Below the pieces are notes generated by a model that saw only the letters and a list, made by a program, of their open reading frames with translations, had not been told where the DNA came from and searched no databases. A stretch of DNA of 64,000 nucleotides from Varanus komodoensis (Eukaryota; Chordata; Lepidosauria; Squamata; Varanidae), in the NCBI RefSeq assembly GCF_004798865.1, contig NW_025336087.1, forward strand, positions 9,088,263 through 9,152,262, given 5' to 3'. Position 1 is the first letter of the stretch. Each line of letters opens with the position of its first letter. Of this stretch, positions 51,201-62,059 are shown piece by piece. Both the position numbers and the translations under genes were made by a program.

Positions 51201-51520
51201 AAAAATCCACATATTTATTGTGTAAATACATGTTTTTTACTTTTTTTTTTTTTACTGGAGTTATAAAATGTGTATATACTTGAACACATCCTATGAACCC
51301 GATCATAGCAATAAGCAACACACAGAACCAAGCCTTTATCATTCATTTGCTCTGTACTACCTTTTTAAAAAAAAAGTAACTATGCCCTTGTTAGCACCTA
51401 TGTAATATTTTTATTGGTCAACATTTATTCAGCATTCCAATTTTTTTGTATATAATTAATTGTTTCTAAAGTAACACATGGAGAATAGATAATAAACTAA
51501 TGCTCTATAAAGCTCTTTCA
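48207..51520 (+). other. ERBIN: ERBIN 3' UTR with several poly(A) signals
   Basis: AT-rich sequence after the stop with AATAAA at 48829, 50000, 51125 and 51491. The 51125 signal is followed by gtgtttgtcaactc...cttctttttatg, a U/GU-rich downstream element, and is the best candidate main site; 51491 is an alternative end. A MITE sits at 49351-49654. True ends need RNA evidence. Confidence 0.55.
49351..49654. mobile_element. MITE in the ERBIN 3' UTR
   Basis: The left end ctgacctggttcacatgatacaac ... ttggttaattta is an inverted copy of the right end taaattaaccc ... gttgtgtgaatcaggtcag, over about 40 bases with mismatches. 304 bp, no coding part, no certain target duplication. It resembles MITEs with TGGTTCACAC ends that I associate with squamates. 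Confidence 0.6.
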
Positions 51521-54500
51521 TGTCACATCTGTCTGGATTTTTCTAAATTGTTGAAACATTCCCCTCTGATAGTTAAATTACACAATTCTCAGATTTTTCT
51601 CTATTCAAAAAATAAATTACCAGGTTATGTAAATGGGTAATCTAAGTTAATGCATAATTACACACTGGCTGACTGAGAAGTCCTGTTCTGTATTTGCAAG
51701 GATGATTTTGATCGGTTAATGAAACAGTAACTTGACTTTCATCAAACCCAGTGGTAGTCAACTGTTGCTATAGGGTGACTGTTCTGAATCTGCTAGTATA
51801 GTGCTTTACACCATGGCGATTCAATCTTCTGACAGTTTTTCAGGCCCAAACTCATCAACACCTCTGGTCTGTGGAGCCACTAGGCAAAATCCAACATGAA
51901 TCCTATTTGACTCCCAAGTTCTATTCATCTCACTGGGTCTACTCCAAGTAGAACTTATATTGGGTTCGCACATTGTATCTGCAACACTTATTCCACCATG
52001 AAGCATTTCAAAATCAATTCCTTGTCATCCTGCATTGTAACAAATCTAAAGTAATAACTGAAGTGTTATGGCAAGTTCAGTTTGTGCAGGCTCCAGTCCA
52101 TGTGCAGTGTTCCAGAAATTAGACTAAGCTGCCCCAAGACAGTCCTGCTTTTGTTCATTAAGTTCAGTGTAGAGATAAATGCCATAAAACCTAGTTTCCA
52201 GGATACAACCTGCAGCCAAATATTTCTGCCTGTCAAATAGATCCACACCCATAATTCCAGTTGGTGCTGTCTTTTCTGTGTTGTGGCCACATAAGAGGCA
52301 AGTACTAGAGACTACTGGGACAATGTAAGCATCCTGTAGAAAACTTTGATAGCAATCTTGGAGGATTGATGTCCCAATCTTAAAAAAAAAAAATCACATC
52401 TACAGCTTTCATTAGTTCACTCTTGTTAGGGTAGTTATGTGAGCATTGGCTCACTTCTTAAAAGGTGATTCTTAACACTCGTTCTCTTGAACCAGTTAGC
52501 CTGTGGGAGAAGAGGGTGATACATTACAGAATGCTATACATTAAGTCCCATGTGTGTTACAATGTAGTTTACCCCAAGTAAGTGTGTGTAGGATCACAAC
52601 CAATTAAGTCTCATCCAAGTGATGATACTGCTTTTTCCTAAAATCTGTCAGACTTACTTTCTGTTCATCAGGGACCTTTTTTCTTGCAAGTTTCTGTTCT
52701 GAAACGGGAGAAACATCAGCAAAAAAGCAGAATTCCATTTTCAGATAAACTCATGCCCTTTTCACCTAAGTGTTGTTTAGATAAAAGAAGAATGCCATGA
52801 TTTATACTATTCCTCTGGGATCTAGTTCATTGTACCCCAAGAACCACTTTCTCCAAACTTACATGCTGCAGGAGTGTTGGATTATAGTACCCATCACCCT
52901 AATTAGCATAGGCAATGATGAGGTCTTTAGTCAATACCAGGAGAATTCCAGGTAGGAAAAAGTTGCCTCAGCTTTTCTAGCTATATTCATGTTCTAGGGA
53001 GTTTTGACTCCAGTAAACACTCTAAACAATAGGACACCATGGTTTAAGAAAAATTGCAGATCCTTTGCTCCCTGCAAATCTGCCTCTAATAGACTTCCCT
53101 CCTTATACATTTCTGTTTACTTAGTGGAAGTGTTGTCACCTGATTTAAAGAAAAGATTTAAATAAAGTTCAAGTTTATTCACATGTAGCCAATTCTAGGG
53201 GAAAACATCCTGTTTTCATATAACAGCAGACTCTTCGAAGATGCATTTGTCTCTAAGAGTATATTTAAAACATACCAACTAACTGCAGTTTTTATCAAAG
53301 AATAATAAAAAACACTATGCAATCCAATTCACAAGGCATCGCAATTGGTCAAAATTAAACCAGTTAATTAGCCAGGTAATCAACTAACCATAAAATCTGG
53401 ATTGCCATGAGGCTACAAACATGGAGGCTGACAGAAGAAAACCCAATCATTTTAGCAGATAAAGACATTGAAAGATATGGTTCTTATCCTTACTATTAAA
53501 AGACTTAGGTGTTGTAAGGTAGTAAGTTCAGCTAGCAGATGGACTGGAAGCACCACTAGATAAAGATGAAATAGCATGCTTGCCATAAGGGAATCAGGTG
53601 AGGTCTGACACTAGTGCAGGGTGGAGGGGAATACGTACTTCTCATTTTCTGGAAATAATACCTCTAGTTCTGCATTCCAAAATAGTGTTAGCCTTCTTTT
53701 GCAGCTGCATCACATTGCTGGTTCATATTTAGCTTGTTGTTCACAACAACTCCAAGGTCTTTCTCTTTTTTTAGTGCTGTTGAGCCAAGTATTTCCCATC
53801 ACCCCCCACCCCCAACTTGCTATGTTTCTATGCTTATAGTTACATGAGGCCCACATTTTGCTTATCAGGATGTCACAGGACACTTTGCTGAAGTCTAGGT
53901 AAATTATGTCCCCAGCATTTCCTCTGTCCATTTGGGTGGTAACCCAGTAAAAAAATGAGATTAGGTTACTTTGGCATGACTTATTCTTAAGAAATCTGTG
54001 TTGGTTCCTGTTCATCACTACATTTTCTTCAAGGTAACTTGCTCCAGTATTTTCCCAGGGATTGAAGTTGGACTGACTGGTCTATAGTTCCCACATTTGT
54101 CTTTCCTCCCTATCTTATAGATGGGGTCAACATGAACTCTCCCCCAACCATCTGATGCTTCCCGTTTTCCAGGATTTCTCAAATACTATATATCATGGAT
54201 AAGAGAGAGCTTCCACCAGCTCCTTTAATACTCTAGGATGGAGCCCAACAGATCCTGGAGATTTGAATACATTAAGCTCATCAAGATGCACCTTGACTAT
54301 TTGCCAGTTGATCTTAGGCTGCCATCCTTCCCGTTCATCTTGCATTTCCTCCTCTGTCGGTAGGACACATTTTCTTCTGTGAGAGAAGACTGAGCAAGAG
54401 TGGAGCACTCCTGCCTTTTGCTTGTCATCTATTATCTTTTTGCCATCCATGTTGAGCTGTTGTACATCCCTCTATCTATTATTTTGGACAAAGCTGAAAG

Positions 54501-54887
54501 TTTTCTTGTTCTTAGCAAGTCTCACTGGTTGCATTTCATAACTTGCTTTAGCCTTCCTAACTCTATTCCAACAAGGCTTTGCTGTCAGTTTCTATCCTTT
54601 TAATTGAAGAGCATAATTATAATATAATATAAAAATAAGATTATGGTTTAACTGAAACAATGACTATTTCTATATTGGCACCTTTATGTATTAATTAGCA
54701 TATGCATAGAATAGCAATAGTTAGGGCTTATACGTCCATCGAACCCAACCCACTGCTCATGCAAATCGGCATCCTCTTTTGTTGGTTGCGCATATCCTTT
54801 TTTAGCAATTCATAAACAGCCACGCTACATACACTGCCAGTCCACCAGGACTGATGGACCACATGCATTAGCAGGCTTGCCTGCCTC
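51521..54887. other. ERBIN-SREK1 intergenic region
   Basis: About 3.4 kb. It holds a CR1 fragment at 53580-54620 and short copies of common reptile repeat text near 51890-51975, 52540-52610 and 52870-52920 (the last resembling ggatgatgggtactataatccaac reversed). No gene was seen. The remaining sequence is AT-rich. Confidence 0.65.
53580..54620 (-). mobile_element. CR1 LINE ORF2 fragment with internal deletion, antisense
   Basis: Reading the minus strand from 54620 down: VHLDELNVFKSPGSVGLHPR and VLKELVEAL (start of the RT region), NQHRFLKNKSCQSNLISFF, GDIIYLDFSKVSCDILISK, then directly EKDLGVVVNNKLN-like and AKEANTILEC-like sequence near 53660-53770. The RT catalytic FADD block between YLDFSKVS and EKDLGV is missing, so a deletion near 53840 removed it. 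Stops and frameshifts also occur. Confidence 0.82.
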
Positions 54888-55680
54888 TCACCGCTTCATC
54901 AGAATTAAACCACCAAGTCCATTTCCGGCGCCTCGACACCAGGGGGAATTGGCCTCCTCGAGTGCCCTGCAGCGTATGGGCGCTCTTGGAAGCGACGTCA
55001 TTTTTTCTCTATGGTGACTTCCGTCTCCTTGCCTATGTGCGTTAGATCGCCCAGACACCGAACTTACGGCCGCCATCATGATGAACAGCGGTGGGATCGG
55101 GGTGCCGCTCGGCTTCCCTTTGACCCCTACTTCGGTAATCCAAGTTACCAATTTATCTTCGGCGGTCACTAGCGAGCAGATGCGAACGCTCTTCGGTTTC
55201 CTAGGTGACATCGAGGAACTGCGCCTCTACCCTCCGGAGTAAGTGAGGCCCAACAGGGCCCTCAGGGCTATAGAGAATGGCGGGAATGACAGTCCTGAAA
55301 GGGAAGGGGAGAGTTAAAAAAAATCCGGATGCCATGGCAGCCATTTTGCTTTTGGGCGTTAAGCGACCTGCTTCATGGTGGCTGCGCTGTTATGCCGCAT
55401 CGGCTCTATGCGAGGGAGAATTGCCCGGAGTTAAGATGGTGGCAGGTGACGGTTTCCTCCCCTCCCCCTCCTTTCCTCCCTCTCCTTTCTTTGCCCGGAG
55501 CCTATCTCGCCTTGATCGTAGTTTATCCGGTCTTTCTCTCATCTTCTGGGCGATGATGCTAGGAAACGCCGCGGGTGTTGAGGCCTAGTGTTCCTCTGGA
55601 ACAAACCGGGGCCAGGACTATTACAGGCTGTGAAAGCCTTTCGCCCCTCCTCAGCGTCTGCATTTAGTAAAGGACGCCGT
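54888..55680 (+). promoter_or_regulatory. SREK1: SREK1 CpG-rich promoter and 5' UTR
   Basis: CpG density rises sharply from about 54888 to 55680 within AT-rich surroundings, centred on the SREK1 start. No TATA box is seen. Candidate sites include ETS-like atttccgg (54921) and acttccgt (55017), a near-CRE cgacgtca (54994-55001), and a YY1-like gccgccatc (55069) overlapping the start codon. This is a housekeeping-type promoter. The transcription start is not determinable from sequence alone. Confidence 0.7.
55078..55238 (+). CDS. SREK1: SREK1 coding exon 1
   Basis: SREK1 is a nuclear SR-related protein that modulates splice-site choice; family knowledge. Two adjacent ATGs (55078 and 55081) open the frame, each with A at -3. 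The protein reads MMNSGGIGVPLGFPLTPTSV, then IQVTNLSSAVTSEQMRTLFG and FLGDIEELRLYPP. The human 5' isoform, as recalled, starts MNSGG, so the second ATG may be the conserved one. VIQVTNL is the RNP2 strand of the N-terminal RRM. The donor is gtaagt at 55239, splitting an Asp codon (GA|C). Only the first part of the gene is in the window. Confidence 0.96.
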
Positions 55681-56484
55681 AGATAATCTCTGGTTCCCTG
55701 TTACTTTTCCCTCGAATGACTTTATCTCATTGCATTGCAATTCAGATAAAGAAATCGGGGTTTAGTCCCCTTATTTCCAAATAAGTATGCATAGGATGGG
55801 GCTCTAGGAGGCTTCAGTTTGGACAAGATTGTTAATTATTAGTGAAGGAAAGTTTCCTTTGCGATTGTCTCAGTTTAATAGTCACTCCCCCGTTTTTTAG
55901 TTCTTTCTCATATATATATTTTAAAGAAATAGCAGGGATGCTTGGCTATTGTGTGTAAACCTGAATGGGATACCAGCAGATTAATTTCTTAATATGGTAA
56001 CTAGCTTCACAATCTTATATGTTCGTGGTGCAATCTGTATATATGTCTAGACAAATAAATTCTTCAAGTGGTATTAATAATAATAAAGCTGATTGGCACA
56101 TGCTGGGAGTTGTAGGACATTTCTATCTAAAAATATATAGGATTGCACCCTAAATATAAAGTTGCCTTCTGTGTTACTTCCTACATGAATGCATGCTTGT
56201 AGGGAGATACTCACAAATTTAAATACATTATACATGTGCAACTAATTTACATTTACTAACTGAAATCAAGTTCTTCAGAGTTTCAGTTTCATGACCCTTT
56301 TAGACCAGGTTAAGCTATTTGAACTGGGGAATAGTAGAAATGTAGGAGTTTTTAAAGGGTAAGCATGCACAAAATTATTATTTTTATAAATATAAATCAC
56401 ACAACATTTTAACTGCCTTATGGAATGAGATGGGAGATGATATAGGCAGTAACAAATGCTCAAAAGCAACTGAGATTAGAGAAG

Positions 56485-56605
56485 ACATAGAAACATAGAA
56501 GCATAGAGTGAGTCAAAAGGGACCTCCCAGACCATGTAGTCTGACCCAACTTCAACCAGCTCTGTTCATGACATGCCTACCATGTGCATCTCCAGCCTAT
56601 TTCTT
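56485..56605 (-). mobile_element. CR1 LINE 3' end, antisense
   Basis: The text agaaacatagaagcatagagtgagtcaaaagggacctcccagaccatgtagtctgaccc is the reverse complement of the CR1 end and includes the subfamily-specific catgcctaccatgtgcat also found inverted at about 13878. Confidence 0.8.
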
Positions 56606-57579
56606 GAAATGTTGGCAGTAAAAAACAAGAAAGCCAAACTGGGGAAGAACTAGAATTTGAAGAACTTTTGAAATAGTAGAGTAGTTAGATGACTGTTAAT
56701 ACGCATGAAGTCTGCCCATGCTATTCTGTTCGGAAATCATCTGCTTAAATCTCTGCTTCAACAAGAATCTATACTTTTTTAAACTAGGAGATTTTGACAG
56801 GTACATCTACAGCCTGGACTGCCTAAGAAAAAAGTAGTATGGAATCATTAGTAAGATCCCATGTTACTGAGAGCAAGAATGAAGTTCATTTTCTTTAATG
56901 CCCTCTCACAGGGTTGGTCGTCTTGGTACCTAGAAAGTCAATCCTAGCACTTGATATTTCCAAGTATAAATTATTTGAATACTAGATTTAATTTCATAAA
57001 CTTTGAATGCCATTGCTGTCATCTCTTTTGCTAAATCATAAGGGTTGACTTGCCAGCCTTTCCACATAGGGAGAGTATGCCATCCCAGCATTATTCCAGT
57101 TTCTTTCTTTCATTCTTTCCCAGCCCTGACAACCTTGTTCAGAACACAGCACACATTCTAAATGTAGTCTCACTGTAATTGCGCTATGATAATGGATTAT
57201 TTATGGTCCCTTTCCTGTCCTAATAATACCTTATACTAAATTTATATTTTTCATGTATCAGTATACTGACCTTATTATCAGTAAGCATCCCACCATGAAT
57301 CCTAGATCTTGCACTCATAGATACAGCCAGTCCAGACTTTCAAGATAGATGTGATCAGGATATTTTGTCTTACTTTGCATCACTTGATCATGTGATTACT
57401 TGTACTGAAACCTCTGCCATTCTGTTACCAATTCACCCACTGCAGAGAGATCATGTTGGAGTTCTCACAGACTGCTTAGGATTTTATGGGTTGAATAAAC
57501 TGACATTTCTGCAGTTTCAAGGTACCCGTCTGAAATGCACACAAGGGCTACCCTGTTGTCATACCCTAAGAATGATCAA

Positions 57580-59070
57580 ACTATTGTTATTATTACATTT
57601 TTATACTGAGTCAAAACTCTCTGGATGTTTTACAATAGTCCATGGAATACAATAAAATGCTGATGGAAACAAAATTTAACTACAAAAATTTAAGTTAAAC
57701 AATTTAAAGAGCTAAAATACCAAAATTTATTTAAAAGCAGCTGACATAAGCCCCCCTGTAATATGTAATAGTAAGCCCTGTAATATGTAATATTAAGTCA
57801 CATAACCCCCACCCCCCAATTCTGTAATATGGGAGCTGCTACTGAGGGAACCCCTTCCTTGTTGCCATCATCTGTGCCTCTCTTGATGGTGACATTCAAG
57901 ATACTGAGTGTAGTGTCAGAGTAGATTTAGGCTGGGAGAAGTGCTCTGACAAGTATGGAATTGGTCTTAGAATGTACAGGCAATCAGTACAAAAAGACCA
58001 GAAATGGTGTTATATGCTTAGGCTTTTTGGTCCCAGTTATTAGTCTGGCAACAACGTTTTAAGCAAGTTGCAGCCTCTGAACAATCTTTAAGGGCAGCTC
58101 TACCCAGAGTGTGTTGCAGTAATCTAACTTGGAGATTACCAGGACACAGGTTACTGAAATCAGGCTATTCCTGCCTAAATTGTGGCATAGCTGTGCCACC
58201 AGCTCAAATTTGATAGAAGGTACTCCATGCTATTGAGGCTGCTTGAGCTTCAAGTGACAAAGATGGCTTCAGGTGGATACCCAAGGTATGAATGTGCTCC
58301 TTCAGGGGAAGTGCAACCCCTGGAGAATGAATGGAATATCCTCCATCTGATCAGAAGAACAGCATTTCAAGAAGCACAAGTTTTTATTTCCTATACCACT
58401 CATAAGCCCAAAATGGCTCTCTAGGCAATTCAGAGTCAGAAAGCCAGCAACACAAAATAAAATACCAAATAAAATCAGTAACATTGAAATTGAATATACA
58501 TAATATAAAAACAACAGCAACAGCAGGCCTACAATAACCACATTCAAGTTAATCCACTAGCAACATTTCAGTCTTGTCTGGAATGAGCTTCTGTTACTAT
58601 CCTTCATCCAGTTTGTTGTTGCAGCTGGGCACTGATTTAGCACACTTCTGAAGAGGAAAAGGAGAAATAGAGCTGTATGCCATTAGCATTCTGATAGCAA
58701 TACACTCCAGAACTCTGGATAACTCCACTCAGCAGTTTCATGAAGATGTTGAATAGCATGGCTGACAAAAGTGGCCCCTGGGGAACTCTGTGCTGCAGAA
58801 TCCATGGGGCTGACCAATATTCCCCAATCCTCATATTCTGGAGCCAGCATTCAGCTACAGTGTGGTGCCCCCCAGTACTGCTCATATACCTTAAACCATG
58901 TTATCTGTTGGGCTATCAAAACCTGTCTGGAGTATCATTAGGTCACATACCCTTTGTCTGATTCCTGATATAGGTCATCACATAGGGCAGCCAAGGCTGC
59001 CTCTGTGCCAACTCTGAAATGATCCAGATAGACTAGACACAATGCCATTCACACAATGAACACTTCCATG
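57580..59070 (-). mobile_element. L2/CR1-type LINE, RT to tail, antisense
   Basis: Starts near the tail (ttattattacatttttatac) and continues with gcagctctacccagagtgtgttgcagtaatctaacttgg, the complement of the DYCN-L-VELP-like codons. Reading the minus strand, RT blocks HRVPQGPLLSAMLFNIFMKL and GVIQSSGVYCYQNANGIQLY lie at 58640-58885. In the latter the catalytic YADD is changed to QNAN. The order matches the sense copy at 22090-23615. Dead copy. Confidence 0.85.
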
Positions 59071-60014
59071 TATTGATGTTTCAAAGCAAATTGTAGGTGA
59101 AGAGGACCACATTTAGAACAAGATTCTAGCATGGAAGATAATCTTTAAATCTTTGACCTCCATTGTGAATACATTCAATTTCCCCTTCACGTCTGCAGTT
59201 TCAGTTTTAGGACTATTAATGCAGTTGCTAATTCTCTGAATCATGTCACCTGTAGTTTTGCTTTCAGCATCATATAAAAGATTGCTACTGGTTAGGGTAT
59301 TGTTCATACTACCAAGTTAAGAGTACTAATTCTAATGCAAGCCATTAGGAGAGTTGCTGGTTCAAGGCTGCAGCCTATGCTGAAGGACAGGTTCAGAGTA
59401 AGTATTTGTCAAGTGCTAAAATACTAAAATGTCCCTGTGCTACTTTTAAACTTTTTATCAAACTAGTGATCAAGTAATGCTAACTTGCAACTTCAGCATC
59501 AAAGGAAGTATGATAGAGGAATTCCATCAAAGACATAGGGAACAGCATACTCCCAGAGCTATTGCAGCTATCACCATCTTGTCCCATTTCTTGAAAATTT
59601 TAGGGCAATATCCAACAGTGCCCATACATTAGTAGGACTCATTGTAGTGCAAGAGGATGCTTGTGGGTCCTGAAGCAACTGGAAACAAGCTGAAAACCTA
59701 TTTCTGGAATGGGCAAGTTAGGAGAGCTTACAGAGAAGGTATCCACCGACTTTGTCCAGTTCTTGAAATAAGCATTTCCAGGTTTCCTGTGGAAAATTTT
59801 GATTTCCTTTTGTGCTAGTAGTTAGTCCTTTAGGCACAAAAGAGCAAGTGGAGGTACAGATACTGTTTTTAACATAACTATAGATCTTACATTATATGCA
59901 GACCTTTGAAAAAATCCTGTGTTTTATTTTTTTAATATCTAGCAGTTTTATCTGTAATTTATAAAATGTTAGTTAAATATTTCAATTAAAGTTTGAAATT
60001 TAGTGTTAGTTTGC

Positions 60015-60180
60015 ATATTTTTTATTATTTTATTTCTTTATGTTTATACCGCCCAACAGCCAGAGGCTGAGAGGGAAACAAAGATTCAAAATGGGAACAT
60101 ACAAACATGAAAGCCAAGAAAGACATATAACAATGAAACAGTAAGACAATGAATCAAATAAAACAATAACAATAGATTCA
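60015..60180 (-). repeat. LINE/SINE tail fragment, antisense
   Basis: The text ttatttctttatgtttataccgcccaacagccagaggctgagagg is the complement of the GCC...TTGGGCGGTATAAA...AATAAAT tail shared by local LINEs and SINEs. No coding part. Confidence 0.65.
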
Positions 60181-60189
60181 CAGCAATTT

Positions 60190-60600
60190 ATTATTATTTA
60201 TTTATTAAAAGCATTTTTGCCCTGTTCTTTACCTGGGTCTCAGGACAGTAATACAACAATAAAGCATGACATCATAAAACTCATTTTTAAAACAATCATC
60301 AGATCTTAAAATATTGGGAAGATAAAATGGTATTGACCTGGCATCAAAAAGAATAAAAGTGTCAGTGTCAGGCCCACCTCTCTCAGGAGCATGTTCCAAA
60401 GCTGGGGTGCACCGCAGAGAAGACCCTTCTCTGGGTAGCCACTATCCTGACCTCCTGAGGGGCCCCAAAGAAAGACTTCTAGGGGTGGGCAGGTATACAT
60501 GGAAGGAAACACACCTTCAGGTACCCAAGAATTGCAGTCAGTCAATACAGAGGCAAAGTAGCAATACCAGATAAAATGAAATGTTTTAGTTTTAATATTG
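60190..60600 (-). mobile_element. L2/CR1-type LINE 3' end, antisense, copy A
   Basis: Begins ttattatttatttatt (tail complement). Reading the minus strand gives GAPQLWNMLLREVGLTLTLL and FFLMPGQYHFIF, matching the [20 protein letters not shown] block of the clear sense copy. The adjacent copy B has the same block, so two insertions or a duplication lie side by side. Confidence 0.8.
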
Positions 60601-61025
60601 CAACTTTTAAAATACTGGGGAAATAAGATTTTTAACTGGCACCAGAAAGAATAGATGGTAGGCACCAGGCATATCTCTTTGGGGAGCTTGTTCCATAATG
60701 GGTACCACAACTGAAAAGGCTCTTCTCCTAGTAACCTCCCTCATTACTTCCTTTAGAGGGGACTCCCTGATCGTAGGACTTGAATAGATACATATGGGAT
60801 GAGGTGGCCCTTCAGATAGCCTGTCCCAAGCCATTTAGGGCTATGAATGTTAATATTAGCACTTTAAATCAGGCTAAGACTTCAACTGGCAGCCAGTGCA
60901 GGACTGGCATTATATGATCTCATGAGCCAGTTCCTATTACCAACCTTGCTGCCCTGTTTTGAATTAATTGAATACTATGGACTTCAAAGGCAACCCCACA
61001 TAGAGTGTGTTGCACTAGTGAAGAA
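60600..61025 (-). mobile_element. L2/CR1-type LINE 3' end, antisense, copy B
   Basis: Repeats the same 3' block as copy A (taaaatactggggaaataagatttttaactggcaccagaaagaat) and continues further 5': FSVVVPIMEQAPQRD, then the complement of the KALNGLG block (caagccatttagggctatga) and of the CNALY-GLP block (aaaggcaaccccacatagagtgtgttgca) near 60990-61020. It lacks its own tail, which suggests copy A inserted into it or that the two are a partial duplication. Confidence 0.8.
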
Positions 61026-61925
61026 ATGTTTCTGCAATGATACTTGGATTATTATTTTTAGAAGAAGACTTTCATTGAAATATATGCCTCATTCCTGTTA
61101 TAAAGTAGATATCAAGGTCAAATGCCTGCTCAACACTAGCTCATTTGTTAACTGAGAGTAAGGAACTGAGGTTGGCCCATGGTCTTTCAGATTTTACAAG
61201 CTGGTTTAAACTGGGTTTAAAGCTGATTGAGGATGTACCTGCCCACAGCAAATTCCACAAATTCAAGGCACTTTTGTAAGATGCTTACCTCATGGTTCTA
61301 GGTCAGGTGTGGGCAAAAGGTAGATCATGATATATTACAAGACCTTTTTAGGGAACAAGAATGTTAAAATTGCTTTAAATAAAAATAGTATTATTTTTTA
61401 ATAAATTTAAAGTAGATTGGTAAAGGTTTCTGTTTTCTGTTTAATGATTGTAGTGACAAAATGACTCTGCCAGTAACTCTAATTATACTATTAAAATGAA
61501 GAAAGCACAGGGTAATCAGGAATGGATTTCTGTGTGGAAGGAATATAAGTTTCAGTACACAAATAAATCCTTTGGTGCACAGTTCCTTAATTCTTAGAGA
61601 ACCTTTTGCTTCTCAGTCCGGTTGATCTGACGGTCCTGGTAAGAAGCAAAGTAGATACTGCCTGCCTGAAGGATGCCCACCCATTTTTCTAAGGTAGTGC
61701 AGTTGGATCCCTTAACTGTAGTTATTGAATAAGTTAATATATTTTGACCAGCCTTGAATGCACTGAAACAACATGAAAAGCCATACATTCTCTTCTCATA
61801 TTTTGGAGGTCTGTCATATTTCTAGCTTTTGAGTGGGACTTGGGAAAGCAGGCTAATTCAGCAACATTTATTTGTTTCTATGTTGCAGTGGTACATCATT
61901 CTAATTGATTTTCTTTTTCTTTCAG

Positions 61926-62059
61926 CAACGCTCCACTCGCTTTTTCCTCCAAAGTATGTTATATTAAGTTTCGGGAATCTTCAAGTGTTGGTGTGGCCCA
62001 GCATCTAACAAACACGGTTTTTATTGACAGAGCTCTGATAGTTGTGCCCTGTGCAGAAG
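61926..62059 (+). CDS. SREK1: SREK1 coding exon 2
   Basis: Acceptor ctttttctttcag, donor gtttgt at 62060, phase 2 in and phase 1 out. It reads NAPLAFSSKVCYIKFRESSS, VGVAQHLTNTVFIDRALIVV and PCAE, then G with the next exon. KVCYIKF is the RNP1 strand, so exons 1 and 2 together build nearly the whole N-terminal RRM. It differs from human, as recalled, only in YIKFRESS against YVKFRDPS. Confidence 0.97.

Larger units (their letters stand above)
55239..61925 (+). other. SREK1: SREK1 intron 1, about 6.7 kb
   Basis: The first 450 bases are still CpG-rich. Further on it holds a CR1 end (56485-56605), antisense LINE copies (57580-59070, 60190-60600, 60600-61025) and a LINE/SINE tail (60015-60180). 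Near 61310, caggtgtgggcaaaaggtagatcatgat resembles a hAT terminus without a matched end. 59070-60010 and 61030-61925 are otherwise blank. Confidence 0.7.

Noticed and set aside
54888-55211. 107-codon minus-strand open frame over the SREK1 promoter
   Set aside because: It is antisense to SREK1 exon 1, whose plus-strand reading is conserved; explained by CpG-rich sequence.
55277-55588. 103-codon open frame after SREK1 exon 1
   Set aside because: GC-rich promoter-proximal intron sequence gives long chance frames; no conserved content.
61310-61390. Possible hAT terminus (caggtgtgggcaaaagg)
   Set aside because: No matching inverted end or target duplication could be found within the next kilobase.
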